DNA of 64,000 bases from Centrapalus pauciflorus (Eukaryota > Streptophyta > Magnoliopsida > Asterales > Asteraceae). Below the pieces are notes generated by a model. The model ran no database searches. It was not told the origin of the DNA and saw nothing but the letters and a program-made list of their open reading frames with translations. The DNA is taken from positions 310,001 to 374,000 of the forward strand of contig JAANYP010005932.1 of NCBI GenBank assembly GCA_020465985.1, written 5' to 3'. This document shows, one piece after another, positions 55,315 to 64,000 of this stretch. The first letter of the stretch is position 1. Each line of letters opens with the position of its first letter. The position numbers and the translations under genes were made by a program.

Positions 55315-58300
55315 CTTTGCTTTTCCTATGGTCGATTAAACCGTATTATGCCTTTGTCACAGATGGCAAAGGATGCATCAATCAGTATCTAACCATGTAT
55401 ATTGGTGATTTCCTTGTTTAGTCCCAATAAGAACCATGTCAATCTAATTTGTTGTTCTCTAGCTCCATTATATCTACCTATTTCACACGTACATGGACAA
55501 TTGGGAGTAAAAGTACATCTTTTAACGACAATATATTCCTTAAACGATGAAAGAGTACAAAAAGCCATGATACTTTCCGCCTTTAACCAGACTTATAAGG
55601 TATGAAAGGAGGCTAAAGGAAGAGATAACTAAAACTTAATCAACATACACCAGATCCCAAGTGAAGAATAATGAACATCAAACCCAACTCTCATGCATAA
55701 ATTCAAAAAGACAATCATGAAGCAGACTCGATAAACCTACACTAACGCAACAAACATACACCTCCGAAACCCAAGTACCCTCAAACAGGCAGCAACAGGA
55801 GACAGCATCAAGACAAACACTAATGAATAAGGAAGAAACCAACCTGCTCCAACGAAAGAACTTCAAGACCATGAAATAAACACAACATCAAGGAGTGAAG
55901 AACCAGCTGCAATATCAAAGAAAGAGAAGCAATCAAGAAACCAAGCGAGTATCTGGGCGAATAGGTGAAAACCACCCTAGAGAAACCAAAATCAACCCAT
56001 ACTAAGCGGCAAGACCATTTAGGAACCTGATGGACAACAGAGCCATTGTACCCATGAAATATGAAACTTTTTTAACCCGTTTACCCACCTTAAACCTTTC
56101 ATCTTATGATGATACGTTTCAACAGTCATTCCAGTTTGTGTTAAGTGAGTGATTTCATGAGTAAATTGGAAAATTGACATGTCCATCAACAACATAATAT
56201 CTTTCATTGTAGCAAATCTAATGGAACTCAGACTATTACTCATACTATCACCCACAACATTAGCATTAAGAATCCAAGTAATAACCAAATATAGGTTACT
56301 GTTACTAATATTAGCTTGTTCTTTGCATTAAGCGCAATTATCATTGATCTCTTCTAGTAATTAATATTCTCAGATCTAGTTAAATTCTTAGCAATAAGTA
56401 TCAAACCTGGATGATCATTCTTTGCTTTTCCTATGGTCGATTAAACCGTATTATACCTTTGTCACAGATGGCAAAGGATGCATAAATCAGGATCTAACCA
56501 TGTATATTGGTGAATTCCATGTTAAGTCTCAATAAGAACCATGTCAATCTAATTTGTTGTTCTCTAGCTCCATCAGATCAACCTATTTCACACATACATC
56601 GACAATTGGGACTAAAAGTACTCTTAACGGCAATATACTCCTTAAACGCTGAAAGAGTACAAAAAGCCATGAAACTTTCCAGCCTTTTACAAGACTTAAA
56701 AGGTATGAAAGGAGGCCAAAGGAAGAGATAACTAAAACTTAACCAACACACAACCCAAGTGATGAATAATGAACATCAAACCCAACTCTCATGCATAAAT
56801 TCAAAAAGACAATCAAGAAGCACAGTCGATAAACCTACACTAACGCAACAAACATACACCTCCGAAACCCAAGTACCCTCAAACAGGCAGCAACAGGAGA
56901 CAGCATCAAGACCAACACTAATGAATAAGGAAGAAACCTACCTGCTCCAACGAAAGAACATCAAGACCATGAAATTAACACAACATTAAGTAGTGAAGAA
57001 CCAGCAGCAACATCAAAGAAAGAGAAGCAATCAAGAAACCAAGCGAGTATCTGGGAGAATAGGTGAAAAGAAGCCCACCCTAAAGAAAACAAAATCAGCC
57101 CATACTAAGCGGCAAGACCATTTAGGAACCTGATGGACAATAGAGCCATTGTACCCATGAAATATGCAACTTTCTTAACCCGTTAACCCACCTTAAACCT
57201 TTCATCCTATGATGATACGTTTCAATAGTCATTCCAGTTTGTGTTAAGTGAGTGATTTCATGTGTAATTTGGAAAATGACAAGTCCATCAACAACATAAT
57301 ATCTTTCATTGTAGCAAATCTAATGGAACTCAGACTATTACTCATACTATCACTCACAGCATTAGCATTAAGAATCCAAGTAATAACCAAATATAGGTTA
57401 CTTTTACTAATATTAGCTTCTTCTTTGCATTAAGAGCAATTATCATTGATCTCTTCTAGTAATTAATATTCTCAGATCTAGTTAATTTCTTAGCAATAAG
57501 TACCAAACATGGATGATCATTCTTTGCTTTTCCTATGGTCGATTAAACCGTATTATGCCTTTGTCACAGATGGCAAAAGATGTATCAATCAGGATCTAAC
57601 CATCTATATTGGTGAATTCCTTGTTTAGTCCCAATAAGAACCATGTCAATCTAATTTGTTGTTCTCTAGCTCCATCAGATCTACCTATTTCACACGTACA
57701 TGGACAATTGGGACTAAAAGTACTTCTTTTAACGGCTATATATTCCTTAAACGATGAAAGAGTACAAAAAGCCATGAAACATTCCCGCCTTTTACAAGAC
57801 TTAAAAGGTATGAAAGGAGGAGAAAGGAAGAGATAACTAAAACTTAACCAACACACACTAGAACCCAAGTGTAGAATAATGAACATCAAACCCAACTCAC
57901 ATGCATAAATGTAAAAAGACAATCAAGAAGCACACTCGATAAATCTACACTAACACAACAAATATACACCTCAGAAACCCAAGTACCCTCAAACAGGCAG
58001 CAACATGAGACAGCATCAAGACCAACACTAATGAATAAGGAAGAAACCTATCTGCTCCAACGAAAGAACATCACGACCATGAAATAAACACAACATCAAG
58101 GAGTGAAGAACCAGCAGCAACATCAAAGAAAGAGAAGCAATCAAGAAACCAAGCGAGTATCTGGGCGAATAGGTGGAAAGAAGCCCACCCTAGAGAAACC
58201 AAAATCAGCCCATACTAAGCGGCAAGACCATTTAGGAACCTGATGGACAACAGAGCCATTGTACCCATGAAATATGGAACTTTCTTAACCCGTTTACCCA

Positions 58301-58633
58301 CGTTAAACCTTTCATCCTTTGATGATACGTTTCAGCAATCATTCCAGTTTGTGTTAAGTGAGTGATTTCATGTGTAATTTGGAAAATGATAAGTCTATCA
58401 TCAACATTATTTCTTTCATTGTAGCAAATCTAATGGAACTCAGACTATTACTCATACTATCACTCACAACATTAACATTAAGAATCCAAGTAGTAACCAA
58501 ATATAGGTTACTGTTACTAATATTAGCTTGTTCTTTGCATTAAAAGCAATTATCATTGATCTCTTCTAGTAATTAAAATTCTCAGATCCAGTTAATTTCT
58601 TAGCAATAAGTACCAAACCTGGATGATCATTCT
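55315..58633 (-). repeat. Three tandem ~1.1-kb copies of a copia gag segment (element L)
   Basis: The anchor CTTTGCTTTTCCTATGGTCG occurs at 55315, 56420 and 57522, giving units of about 1105, 1102 and 1112 bp. On the minus strand each unit encodes, in broken frames, the same gag fragment. It runs from a DUF4219-like N-terminus (HPGLVLIAKKLTGSENFN, AFNAKNKL) through SSIRFATMKDI, FTHEITHLTQTGMTVETYHHKMKGL, a ~440-bp non-gag insert, and C-terminal residues (FSPNCPCTCEIG, GAREQQIRLTWFLLGLN). All three carry the insert, so it predates the triplication. Confidence 0.88.
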
Positions 58634-58755
58634 TATGCAAGAACAAAGTATGCGAATTGGAGGTGTACTAGATATGATGTAGCATCGTATTTTCAATTGA
58701 ATGGGAGTAGAAAAAAGCTATAAAAAAAGTCAATGCTGGTTGAGTCAAACACAAT

Positions 58756-58767
58756 GCTCTGATATTA
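58756..58767 (-). promoter_or_regulatory. Probable primer binding site of copia L
   Basis: The minus strand reads TAATATCAGAGC, two changes from the iMet site TGGTATCAGAGC. It sits upstream of the gag units on the same strand. Confidence 0.6.
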
Positions 58768-58770
58768 TTA

Positions 58771-59169
58771 TGAATTTCTTAGAGACCAAATGAAAAAGAA
58801 GAATAATAAATTTAGATAGGTTAGCAACTTAAAACCACGTTACTAGAAAAACCATATTGTTATACCATCGATGAATAGCTACTTAATAAACCTATATTGT
58901 GGATTGCATTAAAGGAAGTGTAATGTTGCCCAAAAATTCAAAATATAAAATCAAAAACAAAACTTAGCTGAGTACAAACTTTATTCATCAGATTTGCTTT
59001 GGTTTCAGCAGCTTTTTTTTTTTTTGTAAAATTATAATGTTAACCAAATATGTATCAACAAAATAAGAAATCAATAGCATATATATCAAAATACTTACCA
59101 GACATTCTCTCTAGTGGGTTAGAAGTTTCATATGTAATTTTTTATGTTACGTGTGTTAGAGATATCACA
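58771..59169 (-). repeat. Candidate 5' LTR of copia L
   Basis: On the minus strand this would run from TGTGATATCTCTAAC to the bases before the primer site. A TGTGATATC start is common in plant copia LTRs. No second copy is available to confirm the borders. Confidence 0.35.
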
Positions 59170-59777
59170 CATTAAGTTTTTATTTATTTTGTAGTGATGT
59201 ACTTCATCCATTAACTTTTTATCAAATTATTTTATATTGTTAGAATCAGTTGTGATATATGTTTTATTTTTTATTTTAAACAAAATTTATGGGTAAAAAC
59301 CAACTAGTTTAATGTAATTAAAAACACATTAATCGGATATTTTTAGAAAAGAAAAATAGAAACAACCAAATGACTATTTTAACTATATCTGATTTGTATA
59401 GAACACATTTTTGACATATACAACAACTTTAAAATGACTATTTTAACCTTAATCATATGTTTATCATTTTTATCTTGTACCTACGAAAGTAAGAATAAAT
59501 TTTTGACAATTTATATTTATCACATAAAGCAGGTCAAAACCCGACCCAACACAGACACAGCCGTGCTAGTAGATTTATCACGACGCGTCGCACCAAAAAA
59601 ATGATTTTGAACTCATACCCAGCCGAGTTACTCTATGTAATAGATATGGTTGGAAAGCTAGCTCGATTACCTGATTTTTGACATAAAAGTCATAATTTTT
59701 TATATACTGTGGCTCTTGATATTAAGTCTCGAAGCGATGTAATAGATATGGTTGGAAAGCTAGCTCGATTACCCTAC
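59170..59777. other. AT-rich spacer with one 37-bp direct repeat
   Basis: A ~36-bp sequence starting TGTAATAGATATGGTTGG occurs at about 59636 and again at about 59739. Otherwise nothing is recognised. Confidence 0.5.
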
Positions 59778-61327
59778 AAAACGTTGTGTTACCTAGTTTG
59801 ATATTGTTATTATTCTAGAGGCATAAAAATATGCAAATAGCCAACAACAAAACATCTAAAGATGCGCAAACCTTGACATTATTCAGCTTTGTTTCTTCTA
59901 CCTTTTTTTTTATAAAATAAGCATGTTAAATAGATTTGTTTCTCCAAAATTACAAAATTGAAGTATTAATTCTTACCAAGCAAGCTCTCTAGTGCACGAG
60001 CATATCCATTAACCTTCCATTGAAGCGAAAACTGACACAACTCTTATCATGTGTAGAAACTATGTATTCATTTTTGTGAAGTGAATTTGACAAATGAATA
60101 GATTGGTGTATGCACACATTCCGTTGTTGACGCAATAATCCGTTGTGGATTCCATTCGCATTTCATGTGCATCCATATTGACATTCCCTCTTATTTGGCG
60201 AGATAATGTGATGCATCGAAGTGTGTTGCCTATTTATTGATCCACCATGACTCACGAATCCAACACATATTGTCACGTCAGTATTTAATACCCTGCGACA
60301 CTACTCCGATGCTTAAGTCAATGATACGTAGTATTGGTTTGATGCGAGAGTGTTTAGGGTTTTTTTAGTGTGCATACCTTATTAAGAAGAGAAAAGTTGT
60401 TATTTATAACCTACTATTCTGATGTTGTTGCAAGAGTTCATCCAAGAGACTAGAGACATCTGGTCCTACTCGTAACAAATTTTCCATCATACCTTTTTCA
60501 TGTGCTGACATATTGACATTCCTTCCTATTTGACGGGATCCTGTAATGTATCCAAATGTGTAACCCATTTATTGATCCACAGTGACTCACGAATATAACA
60601 CATTGCCACGTCAGTGTCTAATACCCGACATACGTCATCACTTGTAGATGAATTATAGGAGTTATTTACTTAGTTAGTGACAATTGAATGACAAATTTAT
60701 GCCGGTTTATTCTACATTGTTAGCTAAGAAGCAGAGTTTAACCTTTATTAAACCCTGCAATTTTCAAATTCAAAAACCCTATAAAACGTTGTGTATCCTA
60801 GTTTGATATTGTTCTTATTCTAGGGGATACAAATATGCAAATAGCCAACAACAAATCATCTGATGATGTACAAACCTTGACATTATTCAGCTTTGTTTCC
60901 TCTAGCTTTTTTTTTCTATAAAAATATGCATGTTAAATAGATTTGTTTCTGTAAAATTACAAAATTGAAGTATTAATTCTTACCAAGCAAACTCTTTAGT
61001 GCACCAGCATATCCATTAACCTTCCATTGAAGCGACAATTGACAAAACTCATCTCATGTGTTGAAACTCTGTTTGTATTTATTTTTGTGAAGTGAATTTA
61101 ACAAATTAATAGATTGGTGTATGCACGCATTTCGTTAGTGAAGCGATAATCCGGTGTGAATTCCATTTGCATTTCATGTGCAGACATATTGACATTCCCT
61201 CTTATTTGGCGAGATCACGTGATGCATCAAAGTGTGTCGCCCATTTATTGATCCACCATGACTCGCGAATCCAACACATATTGTCACGTCAGTATTTAAT
61301 ACCCTGCGACACTACTCCGATGCTTAA
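59778..61327. repeat. Second block of the ~1-kb tandem repeat (about 1.5 units)
   Basis: Same unit and orientation as 28632-35117: anchors at 60118 and 61129 (period ~1011), and the A and B subrepeats. It begins at the 'tgtgttacctagtttgatattg' landmark and ends just after GATGCTTAAG of subrepeat A. Confidence 0.88.
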
Positions 61328-61426
61328 GTAAACACTTATGAACACGTGCATGAAACTATCAGTTATAATAATTAAACTCTAGGTTATGGGAAAGCTTTAG
61401 GAGACGTATGTGTGTGTGTGTCTATA

Positions 61427-61481
<55 letters not shown>

Positions 61482-61625
61482 GTGTGTGTGTGTATATATA
61501 TCAAACATACTATTATGGTAATTCATCCGATATGTTTTCTACATATGAATTGAGTATACATTTACTCACATGCATTTAAGTTGGTAGTTTCACAGTTCTA
61601 TTCATTTACCCTTTTTCCTAGATTT
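61328..61625. repeat. Spacer with compound TG/TA microsatellite
   Basis: (TG)n(TA)n(TG)n(TA)n at about 61407-61500. The flanks are unique AT-rich sequence. Confidence 0.7.
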
Positions 61626-62058
61626 AAGTCGTGATTGTTGGTTTGTTGAGTTCTCGGTTTGTTGCATCGATTTACCATTTGATTTGTCGTTTTGTTTCTT
61701 AATTTTTGGCCAAGTCTGCATAGCCATGAAAATAAGTGTTCTGGATTCGTTCACCGTTGGAGCGTCATGATTTTTAAATGTGTAGGTTGGTAACATATGT
61801 ATCTTCACTTTGACCGTTGGGATTATTGATTCAGTCTTTGGATTTGGAGATATTTATCGTCGAATGTAGTTGTTCTGTTTTGAGATTTTCGTCCAGATTT
61901 GAGTAACTATGGGAAAATGGATTTCTGACTTCATTAACTGTTGGATTGTCACGATTTTTGTACTATAGGTTCTAGACACTTATATATTCAGTCTCACCAT
62001 TGGGATTATCGATTGAACTTTCTCCCTTTGAGTTATTAATCGTTGAAGGTAGCTGCAG
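61626..62058 (+). repeat. Leader fragment of the I/J copia family (K)
   Basis: Homologous to the J leader from just after its primer site (AAGTCGTGATTGTTG) through the second leader module, ending at 'gaaggtagctgcag'. No LTR, primer site or coding part is present. Confidence 0.8.
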
Positions 62059-62483
62059 GAGATAGGGTTATTAACCATATTACAGTGGCCAAGGTAAAGA
62101 GAGATCTCTAAATCTCTATAACCACATTCCAAACACATCATGGGCCTTTTGATGCACTTTTGTATTAACCAATGCACCAGCCTATTTTCAAGTGCTAATA
62201 AATGAGTTGTCCAAGCCATCTCTAAGGACGTCAGTTTTTTTTTTTATAACATCCTATTTTTAGGCCAAGTTTGCAAGAGCATGGGGAACATCTGAAGCAG
62301 CTCCCACAAGTGATGAAGAAACATTAGTTGGTTGCAAAAATAAGCAAGTGCATGTTTCCACAAAGAGAGTTGTAGTATTTGGGCCACATCATATCAGGAA
62401 AAAATTTGCACCAAACAAAATGAAGATAGAAGTTATTAGAAAATGACCAATTCTCATTAACACTAAATATCGAATTGGTTTTT
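62059..62483. other. Unassigned sequence left of copia J
   Basis: No recognised motif. A short minus-strand frame at 61980-62219 has no known domain. Confidence 0.4.
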
Positions 62484-62653
62484 ATTAGTGTAATATTGGG
62501 CCCGTTGCCCATTGGACTTATATGGTTTTGCATTCTAGGGTTTTTTTAGTCTATATATAGGGCTATGGTTATGTATTCTATTGATTCAGTTGTATTGTGT
62601 TCTTTTTCTGTTTAAATAATAAATCATTTAATCATTCAGTTTTATATTTGTCA
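62484..62653 (+). repeat. 5' LTR of copia J
   Basis: Matches the 173-bp LTR of copia I from ATTAGTGTAATATTGGGCCC to TATTTGTCA. The first few bases (TGAT) are altered. Confidence 0.85.
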
Positions 62654-62656
62654 TCA

Positions 62657-62668
62657 TGGTATCAAAGT
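62657..62668 (+). promoter_or_regulatory. Primer binding site of copia J, altered
   Basis: TGGTATCAAAGT against the iMet consensus TGGTATCAGAGC: two mismatches, at positions 9 and 12. Confidence 0.7.
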
Positions 62669-63579
62669 CGTGATTGTTGATTTGTTGAGTTCTCGGTTTG
62701 TTGCACCGATTCACCATTTGGTTTGTCGTTTTGTTTCGTAATTTTCGGCCAAGTCTGCCTGATCGTGAAAAAATAAGCGTTCTGGATTCGTTCACCGTTG
62801 GATCATTATGATTTTTTGGTGTGTAGGTTCGCAACATATGCATCTTCACTTTGACAGTTGGGATTTTTATTCGAGCTTAATATTTGGAGATATTTATCAT
62901 CGAATATAGTTGTTCTGTTTCGAGATTTTCGTCCAGATTTGAGTAGCTATGGGGAAAGCGTATTTCTGACTTCATTAACCGTTGGATCGTCACGAGTTTT
63001 GTACTGTAGGTTCTAGACACTTATATATGAAATCTCACCGTTGGGATTAGCGATTGAACGTTCTCCCTTTGAGTTATTAATCATTGAAGGTAGCTGCAAA
63101 TTGAAATCGTGGATTTTTGCACACTAGTAGTCTAAATGAACGTATGTGTTCTTAAACCTTTAGATTGTTGTGATTTTTGGACTGAAGATTCAGAACACAA
63201 ATATCTTTAATCTGACCGTTTGGATTATCAATTAGTATTTTTTTGGGACTTATTTTATATTCGAAATTGGTTGTTGATTCTTGATTTGATAGTTTTTGAG
63301 TATCATATTTGTTTCGTCGAAGTTTCAAATTGATTTGGCGTTATCGTTGCTATCAAGGATTGGTTTGTGAGTATTTTTGGGCATCTTTGTTGGGTTTGTT
63401 GTCTTTATTGATTCGTTGATTACGGCTAAAGATTTTGATTGTCGTACTTAACTAATTATTTATAGATTGGGTTAAGGTAATTAGATTGCGGTATTGGCTA
63501 TAATTTGGGTTTTGGTTCTTGATCATCATACTTCTTTCAGAATTTTTTCGTCATCGGTTGTGATTTATATTGGAGTCAC

Positions 63580-64000
63580 AATGGTTACATTTGATCATTT
63601 GGTTATTGAGCAGCTTAAACAGTATCTTGGCTTAAACAATATCTTAAAAAATAGGTTTGTCTTCCTCTAATAATTCAAGTATTCCTTCGTTCTTACGGAT
63701 CTTGGATTCTAATGCATCTCATCATATGTATCCTCATTTGTCTTCTTTTGTTTCATTATCTCATGGTCGCCTATCTCTATTATGTCAGCTAGTGGAACAC
63801 ATATGCCATTGGAAGGTGTTGGTTCTATTGTCACACCTAATGTATCACTACTTGATGTGTATTATTATCCGAAACTAGCCTTGAACGTTTCATCGTTTAG
63901 TCAATTGTGTAAATCTGGTTATTGGGTTTTCTTTTCTAATAATACTTCTTGTGTGCAAGACCCACGTTCTCAAACAGTGATCGGGATAGACAATAGGCTA
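63580..64000 (+). pseudogene. Copia J N-terminal frame and protease
   Basis: MVTFDHLVIEQLKQYLG, a disrupted Ser-rich stretch, then SFLRILDSNASHHMYPHLSSF at about 63690-63750. The protease motif DSGAS has become DSNAS. A frameshift follows before the LEGVGS and VTPNVSLLDVYY segments. No gag domain lies between leader and protease. Confidence 0.8.

Larger units (their letters stand above)
62484..64000 (+). mobile_element. Copia J (Ale-like, gag-less), 5' part; runs off the window
   Basis: 5' LTR (to 62653), altered primer site, long leader, then a short N-terminal frame and protease. It is collinear with copia I but retains the protease segment that I has lost. RT and the rest lie beyond the window. 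Confidence 0.88.

Noticed and set aside
58980..59130. Diverged extra unit of the ~1-kb satellite
   Set aside because: Only a poly-T run and a 'cttacca..ctctctagtg' stretch resemble the unit; too little to call.

Overview
This is a plant nuclear window made almost entirely of nested, decayed LTR retrotransposons, small inverted-repeat DNA transposons and tandem repeats. I see no intact host gene. The only host coding remnant is a broken DUF295-type F-box gene at 4.64-5.2 kb. The plant assignment rests on tRNA-iMet primer sites, plant chromovirus and copia pol lineages, a DUF295 F-box fragment and a Mutator-like 9-bp target duplication. Two SIRE-type copia elements carry an extra 3' ORF of a kind I remember mainly from daisy-family (Asteraceae) genomes, so an Asteraceae host is likely but not proven.

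Layout. 1-425: end of a gypsy LTR that interrupts copia element A. 426-4637: copia A (SIRE-like, +) with broken RT-RNase H, a broken extra ORF (aORF) and a truncated 3' LTR. 4638-5215: F-box pseudogene. 5443-6382: Mutator-like element with nested terminal repeats. 6649-15101: complete gypsy chromovirus C (-) with two 1.8-kb LTRs. 16183-16699: Mutator-like MITE with a perfect 9-bp target duplication. 18288-20590: truncated gypsy D (-). 20591-28631: copia B (+), sister of A, with a nearly open 786-codon aORF. 28632-35905: tandem array of a ~1-kb unit ending in an inverted copy around a palindromic spacer. 36785-37627: old gypsy G (-). 37628-45725: gypsy E (+) with LTRs and gag but no pol, inserted in the gag of G. 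45782-48290: copia F (-) with 3' LTR, gag and an odd palindromic minisatellite. 48820-50055: copia H (+). 50056-54207: gag-less copia I (+). 54208-54700: gypsy fragments. 54701-55128: hAT-like MITE. 55315-58633: three tandem 1.1-kb copies of a copia gag segment (L, -). 59778-61327: second block of the ~1-kb repeat. 61626-62058: leader fragment of the I/J family. 62484-64000: copia J (+), 5' LTR onward, running off the window.

How the parts relate. The window is a record of insertion into insertion: E sits in G, F abuts the rest of the G gag, copia I sits beside gypsy RT sequence, a MITE sits in a copia gag, and a gypsy LTR sits in A. A and B show a retroelement layout with gag and pol, then a second polypurine tract and a leader-like block, then a large non-pol ORF. 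C has a single-frame gag-pol whose in-frame stops are all TAG, as expected from CAG decay. E, F, I and J are non-autonomous types that would need enzymes from relatives.

Limits. All element boundaries were placed by reading repeats by eye. No alignment or database search was possible. Clade names (SIRE, Tekay-like, Ale-like, Reina-like) come from motif recognition and are inference.
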